64,000 nt of DNA from Mycolicibacter algericus DSM 45454 (GTDB lineage Bacteria > Actinomycetota > Actinomycetes > Mycobacteriales > Mycobacteriaceae). The notes below the pieces were generated by a model that ran no database searches, was not told the origin of the DNA, and saw only the letters and a list, made by a program, of their open reading frames with translations. Below are positions 17,327 to 26,063 of the stretch, piece by piece (position 1 is the first letter of the stretch; each line of letters opens with the position of its first letter). The translations under genes and the position numbers were made by a program. The DNA lies in contig NZ_MVHC01000008.1 in the NCBI RefSeq assembly GCF_002086455.1, forward strand, positions 1 to 64,000. Reading direction: 5' to 3'.

Positions 17327-18778
17327 TCACGTCCACAACGGTTCCCAAACCTCGACAGTCTCCGGCCGGCCGAACGCCATCAATCCGTGCAGCGCCAACG
17401 TCACCGCCACCAGCTGAGTGATGTCGCTATTGCGGTCCTTGCGATCCCACGCCCACGCATCAGCCAGGTCACGCTGCTTTCCTGAGCACACCGACGTCTG
17501 CAGTGCCATCGACCCCAGGTGCCGCAGCTGCTTCTCCTTGACCGCGGAATAGAACTTGCCGCAGGCGTTGGCCATCGCCGCCGAGTTCGTCGTCGCGACG
17601 TCGACCTTGACCGCACGCAGATCCTCAATCAGAGCGCCGGCCGATGAGCGTTCATCAATCACGACCGCACACGGCGACCACTTCGACACCAGTTCCGAGA
17701 CCCGGTCGACGATCCAGCCCATCCCGGGCAGCGAGGTGGCATCGGAGCCAGATTCAGCCGGGACGATGCCCAGGTGGATCAGTCCGTCCTCGCGGTAGCC
17801 GGCCACCGCGATCGCAGCATGCGTCTGCGTCTTGTTGACGTACACCCCGAACGACACTGGATCGACTGGGCTCGACCCCGGGTCGGCCAGCTCCGACCAC
17901 TCGGTATCGCCGATCAGGCCGCCGCCGGTGACCGGCCAGATCCCCATCGCTTCGCGCAGGAAGCCCGCAAGGGTGAGCTTCTTTCGCAGCCGCAGGATCG
18001 ACACCAACGGGGTGCGGTGCGGGTGCGAGGGGTTCATCACCGGGTATTGCGATCGATCGTCGGGGTCGGCGTCCGGGTCGGCGCCGCACTCGATCCACGC
18101 CAGATCATCGGAGGTGCCCGACAGTGCCTCCGTGCGCATCCGCGTGAATGCCTCGGACGCATCCTCCGGCTTCGGCGGCGTACCGACGTACACATGCAGC
18201 CCGAACGACGAAGTGTTCATCGTCGCGAGCATGTTCTCTTGCGCCTTGTCAGACAGGATCTGTGCCTCATCCGCGATCAGACCGTCGACACCGGGGATGC
18301 CCCGGCCGAACCCGCGCTCCCGGGCCCCGAACAAGATCCTGGATCCGTTGACGAACCGGATCTCCTCGTCACCGGAGCCCTTGAACACCTGCTCGATGAA
18401 CGGTGCGACCTTCGTCTTGCTGGCGAATGCCTGCATGGCCAGGAACGTCTCACCGTGCGTACGGGCGTGGTGCGCCGACCAGATGAACAACAGCCCCGGG
18501 TTGTCGACGCACAGACCGAACACCATCCCGGCCAGCAGATAGGTCTTGCCGACCTGCCGCGGCAGAGACATGCCGACACCGCCGACCGTCGCCGCCAAGG
18601 TGCCGTCCTTGCGCTTGGCCAGGATCAGACGACCGGCGCCACGCTGCCACTCGTCGAACTCGATACCGAGCTTGTCGCGACAGGTCTTCTCAACCGCCGG
18701 CCAGCCCGTCGAGGCAATCTTCGACGGCTTGACGACATGCCGCGCGACCTCAGAGAGCTTCTTCGTCCCAGCTGTCAT
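17327..18778 (-). CDS. terL: Terminase large subunit
   Basis: 483 aa. ATPase domain with Walker A LPRQVGKT (residues 72-79) and Walker B GLIADEAQIL (Asp170, Glu171). The C-terminal RNase-H-like nuclease has its first acidic strand at CAVVIDERSSAGALIEDL. Powers DNA packaging and cuts concatemers. The start overlaps the small terminase gene by 29 bases. No intein or frameshift is present. Confidence 0.92.
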   Translation of the reverse strand: MTAGTKKLSEVARHVVKPSKIASTGWPAVEKTCRDKLGIEFDEWQRGAGRLILAKRKDGTLAATVGGVGMSLPRQVGKTYLLAGMVFGLCVDNPGLLFIWSAHHARTHGETFLAMQAFASKTKVAPFIEQVFKGSGDEEIRFVNGSRILFGARERGFGRGIPGVDGLIADEAQILSDKAQENMLATMNTSSFGLHVYVGTPPKPEDASEAFTRMRTEALSGTSDDLAWIECGADPDADPDDRSQYPVMNPSHPHRTPLVSILRLRKKLTLAGFLREAMGIWPVTGGGLIGDTEWSELADPGSSPVDPVSFGVYVNKTQTHAAIAVAGYREDGLIHLGIVPAESGSDATSLPGMGWIVDRVSELVSKWSPCAVVIDERSSAGALIEDLRAVKVDVATTNSAAMANACGKFYSAVKEKQLRHLGSMALQTSVCSGKQRDLADAWAWDRKDRNSDITQLVAVTLALHGLMAFGRPETVEVWEPLWT

Positions 18779-19055
18779 CGATGTCGTCGTTGGTCTCGTC
18801 GTCGAGCTGCTTCTTACGCAGCTTGATCGCCTCGATCTCCTTGCCGATCTCGATCAGCTTCCTCGACAACGACGCCAGGTCTCGCGGTGGACAGTCCAGC
18901 GCGGCAATCTCTCGGGCGATCCGATCGCGCAGTGCGATCAGCAGAGCCAGTTGATCGCCGGTCTTGGCGGCCTGGGCGACGTTGAGCGCGCGTTTGCGTA
19001 CCGGTTTCTCGTCGGGCTTGACCGATCGCAGGGTGCGCTTGGCGGGTGCAGCCAC
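18750..19055 (-). CDS. terS: Terminase small subunit
   Basis: 101 aa from GTG at 19055, chosen because GAGGAGG lies five bases upstream; an upstream GTG at 19139 has no ribosome site. Highly charged and helical (LARLSRKLIE-like segment ASLSRKLIEIGKEIEAIKLR), with an acidic tail (DDETNDDIDDSWDEE). Position immediately before TerL and size fit the DNA-recognition subunit, though no clear HTH was found. Confidence 0.75.
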   Translation of the reverse strand: MAAPAKRTLRSVKPDEKPVRKRALNVAQAAKTGDQLALLIALRDRIAREIAALDCPPRDLASLSRKLIEIGKEIEAIKLRKKQLDDETNDDIDDSWDEEAL

Positions 19056-19419
19056 AGCGACCTCCTCGACAGGTTGATGGCGCGATTTTTCGCGTTCGTT
19101 GCAGACCAGAGACGAAAACAGCACATCAGCGCAGCTCACGCATGATTTTTAGCCCCGCGCAAATGCGTTGCAGCCCAATAGATTCAATGATATTGAAAGC
19201 TGTTGTGTCGCAGTGCATTTAGCGATTTTCAGAGCATGTATCGCGGATGGTGTGTTGGTGTGGAAATCGTGGTAGATAGATCGCCTGATGAGCGCGTGGG
19301 TCGACGGTGGCCTCCTGCCTCGATCGACCCCCCACCCCCCTCCGAGCTGCGTTTTCGCCGGTCAGAGGCTCGGCGATGGGCGTTTCTGCAGGTCAGAGTC
19401 TTTTCGGGGGGGTGTCCGG
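19056..19419. other. Non-coding region upstream of terminase (candidate cos/pac)
   Basis: About 360 bases without a convincing gene. The part 19141-19230 is AT-richer than its surroundings and holds a perfect inverted repeat, TTCAAT-GAT-ATTGAA (19183-19197). Further left are C-runs (about 19328-19340) and a G-run (about 19406-19412). Packaging sites usually lie beside the small terminase and an HNH gene, as here, so cos or pac is the best guess, but no cut site can be named. Confidence 0.4.
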
Positions 19420-19875
19420 TCACCAGCTGCGGGTCGCGTCGGCTGATCCGCTGACCGCCTCCGGGGCCGACTGGCTCCCGGCGCGCTGCTCGTACCACTG
19501 CTTGGCGGCTTGGGCCATCTGCCAGGGGCGTTCGTTTTTGCATCGGGCGAGGACAATCGCGCGGCCGGGATCGACGGTGACGATGCGGGCGCCGGCGCGC
19601 TGGTATCGGTCCAGGTCGGCGGGGCTGGGTTGGGAGTGGATGAGGTAGACGTTGTGGTCGGCTGTGAGTCGCATGGCTGCGTCGATCGCTGCGGTGCGTG
19701 CGGCGCGGGCGACGGTGCGGACGTGGGCTGGTTGGGTCCAGGTGTCGCGGTCGGTGGGTGTGAGCGCGGCGGCGAGCTGGTCGTAGTCGATGGTGATGTC
19801 GCCGGGCTTGGCGTGCTGGCGCATCCAGGTGGTCTTGCCGGCGGCGGGTGGTCCGGTGACGACGATGAGGGTCAC
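19420..19875 (-). CDS. P-loop kinase/AAA protein
   Basis: 151 aa. GTG at 19875 overlaps the HNH stop (GTGA). Starts directly with a beta strand and Walker A ([12 protein letters not shown]), followed by [30 protein letters not shown] and [21 protein letters not shown]. Resembles small phage nucleotide or polynucleotide kinases. Substrate unknown. Confidence 0.75.
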   Translation of the reverse strand: MTLIVVTGPPAAGKTTWMRQHAKPGDITIDYDQLAAALTPTDRDTWTQPAHVRTVARAARTAAIDAAMRLTADHNVYLIHSQPSPADLDRYQRAGARIVTVDPGRAIVLARCKNERPWQMAQAAKQWYEQRAGSQSAPEAVSGSADATRSW

Positions 19876-20165
19876 CAGTCGCGGGTTCCGTCGGCGCCGG
19901 GATGTTTGGCCGCTGCCCGCCGTCGTTGGGCCTTGCGCCCGGCGGCGGCGCGGTTGCAGCGGAGTGCGTGTTCGGGGCCGCGGTAGATGCTGCGGTCGTT
20001 GTCGTCGTGGCCGAGGTCCCAGGGTTCGTCGGCTTTGATGGGTTCGCCGCATCGCCAGCAGTTGACTTTGCCGGCGAGGACGAACGGTTCGAGCTTCTTG
20101 CGGAGGCGCTTGTGTGCGCCGCCGTATCCGCGCTCAGCTGATGTTGGCTTGCGCTGCCTCGTCAT
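19872..20165 (-). CDS. HNH endonuclease
   Basis: 97 aa. Zinc-binding CWRCGEPI, then [18 protein letters not shown] with the HNH His, and [11 protein letters not shown]: the compact HNH fold. HNH proteins beside the terminase genes (as in HK97) cooperate with TerL in cos cleavage, which fits this position. The ATG at 20165 makes a 32-base overlap with the upstream gene, so a slightly later start is possible. Confidence 0.85.
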   Translation of the reverse strand: MTRQRKPTSAERGYGGAHKRLRKKLEPFVLAGKVNCWRCGEPIKADEPWDLGHDDNDRSIYRGPEHALRCNRAAAGRKAQRRRAAAKHPGADGTRDW

Positions 20166-20760
20166 TGACGCTTGCTCGCATGGTGAATCCGCCGTCGTCG
20201 TCGGTGGTGATGTCGATGCGGCGGAAGGCTTGCCGGGTGACGCCTTCGAGGGCCGCCATGATCAGGATCTTCTTCCAGAAGGGTGGCCGGGATCCGGGTT
20301 GTACGTCGGCAGAGAACTTCTGCAGGTCGGCGAGGTCGGTCATGACGGTTTCGCCGTTGACGGTGGCGGTGATGGGGCCGGCGGCCTGGCGGTCGGGGGC
20401 GGTCGGGGGTGGTTCGGGTGCCGCGGCTGGTGGTGCGACGGGGTGCCGTCGCGGTGGCCGGGTGGCCGGCGGGCTGGACGTCGCGGCCTTGGCCGGCGTG
20501 CCGGCTGCTGCTGTACCGGTTTCGCCGGCGCTTGCCAGCAGGTCCACCAGTGCTTCGGCGACGAGCTTGGCGGCGTTGGCGTGCGGAAGGCCGGCCTCTT
20601 CGGCGAAGTGGCGGGCCATTTCGCCGGGCATGGTGCTGTTGCGGAACATCGGCAGCGGCAGGGCGACTGGTCCGTCGCCGGTGCCGGGGTGGACGAGCTC
20701 GGTAGTAAGTGCGTTCTCGATGAGGTCGACGAGCGCGGCGCGGTCGGTGGCTTTGGGCAT
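20134..20760 (-). CDS. Hypothetical early protein with Pro/Ala linker
   Basis: 208 aa from ATG at 20760, with GGGGAG six bases upstream. An N-terminal helical domain ([38 protein letters not shown]), a Pro/Ala-rich linker of about 60 residues, and a C-terminal domain with [20 protein letters not shown]. No family recognised. It is followed by HNH and the kinase in the same operon. Confidence 0.7.
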   Translation of the reverse strand: MPKATDRAALVDLIENALTTELVHPGTGDGPVALPLPMFRNSTMPGEMARHFAEEAGLPHANAAKLVAEALVDLLASAGETGTAAAGTPAKAATSSPPATRPPRRHPVAPPAAAPEPPPTAPDRQAAGPITATVNGETVMTDLADLQKFSADVQPGSRPPFWKKILIMAALEGVTRQAFRRIDITTDDDGGFTMRASVNDEAAQANIS

Positions 20761-20916
20761 GGTTGCTCCCCGGTGGGCTGTGGGGTGGGAATGCGAAACG
20801 CCACCGGTCGCGCTGGCGGTTCCCGGTGGCGTCTGCGGCGGCACATAGTCGCGCCGTAGGCGACAGCCTACCGGTGAGGTATGGGACAAGCTGTCAAGCA
20901 CATTCGTCACGGCGTG

Positions 20917-21579
20917 TCACTTCGCGCCTCGACGGTTGCGGGCGAAGTGCGCGTGCAGCACATCGCCCAGGCGGTAGAACTTCGTGCCAGTGTCTGAGTC
21001 GGCGCCGACGGGGCGGATGTCGCCATGCCTAGCCAGCAGTCGCAGGCGGTCACGGTTGAGCCCCTTGCCCATCTCACCCAGGCGGCAGGCGATCGGGTCG
21101 ATGGTGGCTAGGGTGACGACGCTGCGGTTGGCTTCACGCACGCGCGCCCTGTCGATCACGATCTCGTCGTCCGGCGGCAGGTCCACGCAGCGGTAGCAGG
21201 CGTCGATCCGTGCAGCGATGTCGATTCCCGCGTCCTCGCTGCCCGGCGTGAGCGCCAACGGCACCATGTTGCGCCGCAGCCATGCGGAGAGCGAAATCAT
21301 GTCCTCGCGGCCCGTGTAGCGGATCTGGCGGTGCTCGCACACAAATCGCACCCACGTGACGAGCGCGTTATGCAACTCGTCAGCAGCATCGACCGCGCCG
21401 ACGTGGTACGGCAGCTTGGATTCAGGCTTGACGCGGTGCAGCTTGCCGATGCCGGACGGCTGGATCTTCGCCTGGCGCGTGATCGTCACCGCCAGGTCCT
21501 CGACGAGCTGCGGCACGGTGGCCAGCTTGGCGCGCAGGTCGCGTTGGGACTTGCGGTCCAGGAAGAAGTCCATTGCCAT
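20917..21579 (-). CDS. Hypothetical protein with C-terminal winged-helix-like region
   Basis: 220 aa. N-terminal helices (RDLRAKLATVPQLVEDLAVT), a central region that includes LVTWVRFVCEHRQIRYTGR, and a C-terminus that reads like a DNA-binding HTH (IACRLGEMGKGLNRDRLRLL, then KFYRLGDVLHAHFA). Similar proteins occur next to RusA in mycobacteriophage early regions. Function unknown. Confidence 0.7.
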   Translation of the reverse strand: MAMDFFLDRKSQRDLRAKLATVPQLVEDLAVTITRQAKIQPSGIGKLHRVKPESKLPYHVGAVDAADELHNALVTWVRFVCEHRQIRYTGREDMISLSAWLRRNMVPLALTPGSEDAGIDIAARIDACYRCVDLPPDDEIVIDRARVREANRSVVTLATIDPIACRLGEMGKGLNRDRLRLLARHGDIRPVGADSDTGTKFYRLGDVLHAHFARNRRGAK

Positions 21580-21629
21580 CGCTCACGCCCCCTGATGCTC
21601 GTCGTCAGCAGGTCCGCGCTTGCAGGTGG

Positions 21630-22028
21630 TCATGCGTCCGCCTCGATCTGGATGTGGACGCCGGCCGTTTCGCCGATCTGGGCGATGCGCTTGTAGCCGG
21701 TCAGGCTGATCACCTGGGAGTCGTCGCCGAACACGACGTTGGTGAGCGCGTCGAGGCAGGCCCGTTCGAGCTTGTCCAAGTCGGGGCGCTTTGTCGCCGC
21801 GGGTGTGCGGGTTTTGGGGGTGGATTTCGGTCGGGGCAGCACGAAGTTGAGTGTCACGTCTATCGCCCCGGTGAATATTGGGCGGCCGGCCATCGCTGCG
21901 AATGCGGCCAGGGCGATGCGTTCGCGCCAGGGTCCTGCTTCTTTGCTTGATTCGATGAGTATTCCGCGTCCGACGTGTCTTTTACTGCCTTGGGGTGCTG
22001 GTTTTCCGGGAACGAAGAATGAAATCAA
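21630..22028 (-). CDS. RusA-like Holliday junction resolvase
   Basis: 132 aa; start appears to be TTG at 22028. Matches the RusA family: ISFFVPGKPAPQGSKRH at the start, NFVLPRPKST in the middle and the catalytic Asp block KRPDLDKLERACLDAL followed by VFGDDSQV. Cuts four-way junctions formed during phage recombination and replication. It lies near the primase-helicase and the RecB-like nuclease, a consistent set. Confidence 0.9.
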   Translation of the reverse strand: MISFFVPGKPAPQGSKRHVGRGILIESSKEAGPWRERIALAAFAAMAGRPIFTGAIDVTLNFVLPRPKSTPKTRTPAATKRPDLDKLERACLDALTNVVFGDDSQVISLTGYKRIAQIGETAGVHIQIEADA

Positions 22029-22055
22029 TGTTCGGATTCTCTTTCTCTGCGCGGT

Positions 22056-22463
22056 TTAGAAGGGCGGTGGGGGCTCGAACAGGGTGCCGTCGGCGTTGAG
22101 CGGATCAGCTGCTGTTGGCGTGTGGAGGTTGGGTCGTGGGTCGATGCAGGCGGCCGGCCAAACGCGGCCGCATTGGTGGTCGGCGTGGATGGTGGCGTTG
22201 CCGGGGGGCCAGCGGTGGATGTTCCATTGGGTGCGGCGAGTTGGCCGGCGTGTGTAGCTGGCGGGGATTTGGTAGGTGGGGATGTCGGCGAGGGTGGCGC
22301 CGAGTTCGGCGTCGCGGGTGATGGGCGTGGGGTCGATGCGGGTCTTCTCGCCACCGCAATACCCCTCCCAGATGGGCGCTCGGCAGTGGCGGCAGCAACT
22401 GTCTGCGAGTTCGGTGGTGATGAGGTGTTGAGGGCTGCGGCGGCGCCGTTCGGTTTTAGGCAT
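22056..22463 (-). CDS. Hypothetical Cys/His-rich protein
   Basis: 135 aa from ATG at 22463; no clear ribosome site, so the start is uncertain. Near residue 20 it has CCRHCRAPIWEGYCGGEK, a likely zinc-binding knuckle; the middle has WNIHRWPPGNATIHADHQCG. Basic N-terminus (ERRRRSPQH). Similar small proteins occur in mycobacteriophage early regions, function unknown. It is the first gene after the putative origin. Confidence 0.65.
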   Translation of the reverse strand: MPKTERRRRSPQHLITTELADSCCRHCRAPIWEGYCGGEKTRIDPTPITRDAELGATLADIPTYQIPASYTRRPTRRTQWNIHRWPPGNATIHADHQCGRVWPAACIDPRPNLHTPTAADPLNADGTLFEPPPPF

Positions 22464-22497
22464 GGCGGCCGCCGCGCTGTTTGCTGGGATGGCCGGC

Positions 22498-22746
22498 AGC
22501 ACGATTAGCACGATCTTTTCGCTCTATCAGCTCCAGGAAACGTGCCGGGGTGGCGAAACCGCAGGTCGCACCATATTTGCTATCTCGCATGGAAGTTAAC
22601 TTAAAAATAATCGTGCTAATCGTTCTTTTTGCCGCCTGATCTGCGTAAAGGACAGCACGATTAGGGGTTTCAAGATCGTGCTGAAATCGTGCTGATCGTT
22701 CTGTTCTTGAGGGTTCTCTGAGGGGCAGCACGATCTTGAGCACGAT
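22498..22746. repeat. Iteron array AGCACGAT, putative phage replication origin
   Basis: The 288-base AT-rich gap between the primase-helicase and the next gene holds eight perfect copies of AGCACGAT: plus orientation at 22498, 22507, 22654, 22727 and 22739; minus (ATCGTGCT) at 22610, 22675 and 22686. Two one-mismatch copies (ATCGTTCT) are at 22619 and 22695. Several pairs are spaced exactly nine bases apart (22498/22507, 22610/22619, 22686/22695). An AT-only-like stretch (about 22594-22611) lies inside. Repeated short sites plus an AT-rich block beside the replicative helicase are the marks of an origin; an operator array is the alternative. Confidence 0.65.
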
Positions 22747-22751
22747 CCTGT

Positions 22752-25274
22752 TCAGTCGTTCCATCGTTGCTCGCTCTCCTCGGAAACCAGCGCCACGCTG
22801 TTGTAGAAGCGCACACCGTTGCTGGCCACAGATCGGATGCCGAAGCGGTTGGCTAACTCGCGGCTGAGCACCTTCGCGCCCATCTCCGTCTCGCCGTTCT
22901 CGCGCGCCCAGCGCTGATAGCGGGCGAGCACGACGCTGGTCTTGGTTTTGACGGTGATGCCGCCGCCGAGGTGGCAGCATTCGTCGAGGAACCGCTTCAG
23001 CGCGTCCTCTTGCTCCTCGTACTCCCCTGTGGCGGCGGCGACCGAGCTGGGTTCGTCGAGGCCGCCGGTGAGCATGTCGACGGTGCCGGCGGTGATCCAG
23101 GCGAGAATGGCGGGGCCTTCGTGGTCGACGAGCTCGCGGGCCAGGTTCTCGTTACGCTGCTCTGCTGGGACTTCGTGGCGGAATGGAATCAGTCGTAGGC
23201 GTCGCCAGAACGATTTTCCGCCGGCGGATACTTGGGGCTGGTGGTTTCCGGCGAGAAATAGAGTGTGGCTGGGGGTGAAGTCGAAAAAGTCTTGCCGCAT
23301 GAATCGGCCTGTGATTTTGTCGCCGCCGGTCAACGATTTAATTTTGGCTTCGTCGAATCGGGATTCTTGGTTGACTTCGGAGCAAACGACGAGGCGGGCA
23401 CCGTTAAGGCGGGCGATTTCGGTCTCGTGTTTGGTCTGGCCGGCGAGAAGGAAGTTGGCTGGTGCGGTGAGTGCGTAGTCGCCGAGGACGTCGACCAGGA
23501 CGTCGAGGAGCACGCTTTTGCCGTTCTGGCCGGCGCCGAACAGGAACGGTAGAACGTGGTGGGTGACTTCGCCGATGGCTGCATAGCCGGCGAGGCGTTG
23601 GACGTAGCGGATGAGTTCGTCGTCGCCGCCGAAGGTGGTGTGCAGGAACTGGTGCCAGCGTGGCGCCGGTAGATCACGGTCGTAGGCGGCGCCGGTGATC
23701 TTGGTGTGCCAGCCGTGCGGCGTGTGCGGGGTGAGCGTTGCGGTGCGCAGGTCGATGACGCCGCTCGGGGTGTTGAGGAGGTAGGGGTCGGCGTCGAGGC
23801 GGTCGCGGGTGATGCGCATGGCGGGGTTGCGGCGTGCGAGTGCCACCATGGCCTCCAGGCCGGTCTTCGACAGGCTCTTGATCTTGTGCTTGGCGGTGGC
23901 CTGGTCGCCGGTGGTGTCGATCGATTCGATGACGGTGTGGGCGGCAGTGATGACTTGGCCGTCGTCGACGGCGACCTCCCAGCGTTGGGTGTCCCAGGAC
24001 AGCCAACGGCCGAGCTCGGGGCAGTAGCGCAGCCGGTCTGCGCAGTTGGCGACGAGTAGGCCGGCGTTGCCGCTGTCGGTCAGCGTGACGGTCTGTGTCT
24101 TGGTGATCGGTGTGACGGTGGCCAGTTCGGCGTTGTCGGTGGCCGGGGTCGCGGGACTGCCGGTGTTGGTGGGCAGTGGGGTGACGTTCGACGGCGGTGC
24201 GGGTGGGGTGGTGGTGGTGATGTTGATGCCGCCGGCGAGCTGGTCGAGGTGGGTGTGGTGGCCGAGTTCGTCGGCGAGCCGTGCGTCGGTCATGGTGGCG
24301 ACGCGGTCGCGGCCGAACGCGAGTGCTGCGGCGATCTCGTAGGGGCCTGGTTTGCGGGCTTGGTCGCCGCCGGTGGTGCAGAGGTGTCGGAAGCGGTCGC
24401 AGAGCACTTTTTCGGCGTCGCGGTGCTGGTCGGCGGTGAGGCAGCCGTTGCGGTGGGCTGCGGCCAGCCGGACGGCTTGGGAGACGAGCCAGGGGTGTCG
24501 GGAGGTGGGGGCGTCGGTTTTCCAGCCGGCGATGACGGTGGGCATGTAGGTGCACATGCCTGGGGTGCCCCACGCCCAGGCGCCCGGCGGGGCGATGACC
24601 TCGCTACCGGTGCCGCGCGGGTCGGGTTCGTGGTAGATGCCGGCTTCGTTGAGGCGTTCGTCGACCTCATCGACGGTCAAGGGCCCGCCGCCGGTCGCGG
24701 CCGCGGTGACCGGCACGGGGGTGGTCTTGTTGTTGATCGTGCCGGGTACGCGCAGGATGCGGGGGAGGTCGTAGACGTTGTCGACCTGAGCGCCGCGGCG
24801 GTCAGCGACAAGCGCGACGAGGCGGCCCCAGCGGTGCAGCAGTGCGGCCGCGTCGGCGACCGTGAAGGTTTCGGTGATGGGGGCGTCGTCGATGGGCCAG
24901 TAGGGCTGCAGCCCGTGCCCGGATGCGATGACGACTGATGGTCGGGTGCCGAGGATCTGGGCGAGGTCGTCGATGATCTGCTCGGCGACGGTGAGGGTGT
25001 CGCAGCCGCCGGGCTTGACGTCGAGATCGCACCAGAGGGCTGCCAGGCGGGTGACAGCGTCGGCGGTCCCGCGCCCCGCGTTGGTGCGCACCGGGCCGCT
25101 GGTGGGGTTCACCTGGTACCAGATGTCAGCGGTGTCGGGGAGATTGCTGACGTAGGCGGTGGCGGCGTTCGATGGTAGGACCGCGGTGTTGAAGTGGCCT
25201 TCGAGTTGGTGGCAGATTCCGACGTGTTCGGTGTCGGTGTAGCCGAGGAGTTCTAGTAGTTCGTCGAAGGTCAC
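22752..25274 (-). CDS. Primase-polymerase / D5-like superfamily 3 helicase
   Basis: 840 aa from GTG at 25274; the frame is open further upstream but that part overlaps the next gene and looks non-coding. Residues 1-220 are an archaeo-eukaryotic primase domain: LWCDLDVKPGG (Asp83, Asp85), VIASGHGLQPYWPI (His120) and NVYDLPRILRVPGTINNK. The C-terminal half is a P4/D5-type helicase: Walker A GAGQNGKS near residue 580, Walker B LVVCSEVNQ, then LTGGDKITGRFMRQ and FLAGNHQPQV. It would start and unwind phage replication. The iteron array starts six bases beyond its stop, suggesting origin and initiator are neighbours. Confidence 0.9.
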   Translation of the reverse strand: MTFDELLELLGYTDTEHVGICHQLEGHFNTAVLPSNAATAYVSNLPDTADIWYQVNPTSGPVRTNAGRGTADAVTRLAALWCDLDVKPGGCDTLTVAEQIIDDLAQILGTRPSVVIASGHGLQPYWPIDDAPITETFTVADAAALLHRWGRLVALVADRRGAQVDNVYDLPRILRVPGTINNKTTPVPVTAAATGGGPLTVDEVDERLNEAGIYHEPDPRGTGSEVIAPPGAWAWGTPGMCTYMPTVIAGWKTDAPTSRHPWLVSQAVRLAAAHRNGCLTADQHRDAEKVLCDRFRHLCTTGGDQARKPGPYEIAAALAFGRDRVATMTDARLADELGHHTHLDQLAGGINITTTTPPAPPSNVTPLPTNTGSPATPATDNAELATVTPITKTQTVTLTDSGNAGLLVANCADRLRYCPELGRWLSWDTQRWEVAVDDGQVITAAHTVIESIDTTGDQATAKHKIKSLSKTGLEAMVALARRNPAMRITRDRLDADPYLLNTPSGVIDLRTATLTPHTPHGWHTKITGAAYDRDLPAPRWHQFLHTTFGGDDELIRYVQRLAGYAAIGEVTHHVLPFLFGAGQNGKSVLLDVLVDVLGDYALTAPANFLLAGQTKHETEIARLNGARLVVCSEVNQESRFDEAKIKSLTGGDKITGRFMRQDFFDFTPSHTLFLAGNHQPQVSAGGKSFWRRLRLIPFRHEVPAEQRNENLARELVDHEGPAILAWITAGTVDMLTGGLDEPSSVAAATGEYEEQEDALKRFLDECCHLGGGITVKTKTSVVLARYQRWARENGETEMGAKVLSRELANRFGIRSVASNGVRFYNSVALVSEESEQRWND

Positions 25275-25365
25275 CGTGTCCCATCGCCTTTCGTTCCTCG
25301 GGGTTTGACTTGGTGTGGAGCGGCCGGCTGAATCGGTGAACGATCCAGCCGGCCGCGGCGAGTGG

Positions 25366-25995
25366 CTACTTCGCGCTGGAGGTGACCAGGAGCGCGGCCT
25401 GGGCTTCCGGGGTGAGGGTGGCCCAGACTTCCGGGGTGATGGTGGGCGGCAGGCCGGGGGGCAGCGCCGTGCCGCCAGCCGGAGCCGGCGTGGGGGCGGC
25501 GGTCGGCGCCGGTTGTACCGCCGCCGGGGCGGCCTGGGTAGTGGTGCCGAGGAAACCCGCTCCGCCATCGGCCGCCGGCGGCGTGTAGGACGCCTGGTAG
25601 ATCTTCGGCGGGTTGAATGCCGGGTTCTTGCGCTCACCGTCGGCGACGTAGGTGATGTTCAGCGTGCCGCCGACGTCGAGCCCCTTGGCTCCGGCCGCGA
25701 TCACGGCCTGTTGCACGGCGTTGCGCATCTGGCCGCGCACGAAGATGCGGCGTTTGCCGTCGTCTTCGTCGATGGCTGGGTCGCGCAGCTGGGTTTGAAC
25801 GGTGACGACCATCTGCATGCGCGGTGAGCCGTCTTGCCACACTAGGGGTGTGCCGTCTTTGATGTCGGTCTGCTGCTGGACTTGGGGTTCTTCGGTGATG
25901 ACGCCGCCGACGGTGTCACCGTAGGTGGTGAACTTCGCCGACGGTGAGCCACCGCCGGACAGGAAGCCGTAAGAGTCGTTGCGTGCTGTTGTCAT
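25366..25995 (-). CDS. Hypothetical protein, candidate ssDNA-binding protein
   Basis: 209 aa from ATG at 25995 (AAAGGA nine bases upstream). The N-terminal 130 residues have an OB-like strand pattern (GVITEEPQVQQQTDIKDGTP, MVVTVQTQLRDPAIDEDDGK, RRIFVRGQMRNAVQQAVIA). The rest is Pro/Ala-rich with a short helical tail (ITPEVWATLTPEAQAALL), as in ssDNA-binding proteins with flexible tails. Lies between nuclease and primase in the replication block. OB-fold is inference. Confidence 0.6.
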   Translation of the reverse strand: MTTARNDSYGFLSGGGSPSAKFTTYGDTVGGVITEEPQVQQQTDIKDGTPLVWQDGSPRMQMVVTVQTQLRDPAIDEDDGKRRIFVRGQMRNAVQQAVIAAGAKGLDVGGTLNITYVADGERKNPAFNPPKIYQASYTPPAADGGAGFLGTTTQAAPAAVQPAPTAAPTPAPAGGTALPPGLPPTITPEVWATLTPEAQAALLVTSSAK

Positions 25996-26063
25996 TTCGT
26001 TTTTCCTTTGTTTCGTTGTTCCATTGCTGTGCACTGTTTTTCGCCTCGGCACTCGGCGTTTGT

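Noticed and set aside
22498..22746. CRISPR array
   Set aside because: Repeats are only 8 bp, occur in both orientations and lack regular spacers; no cas genes apart from a Cas4-like phage nuclease.
22456..22980. Minus-strand frame crossing the iteron region
   Set aside because: Begins inside the helicase gene in another frame and runs through the repeat array; composition is not gene-like.
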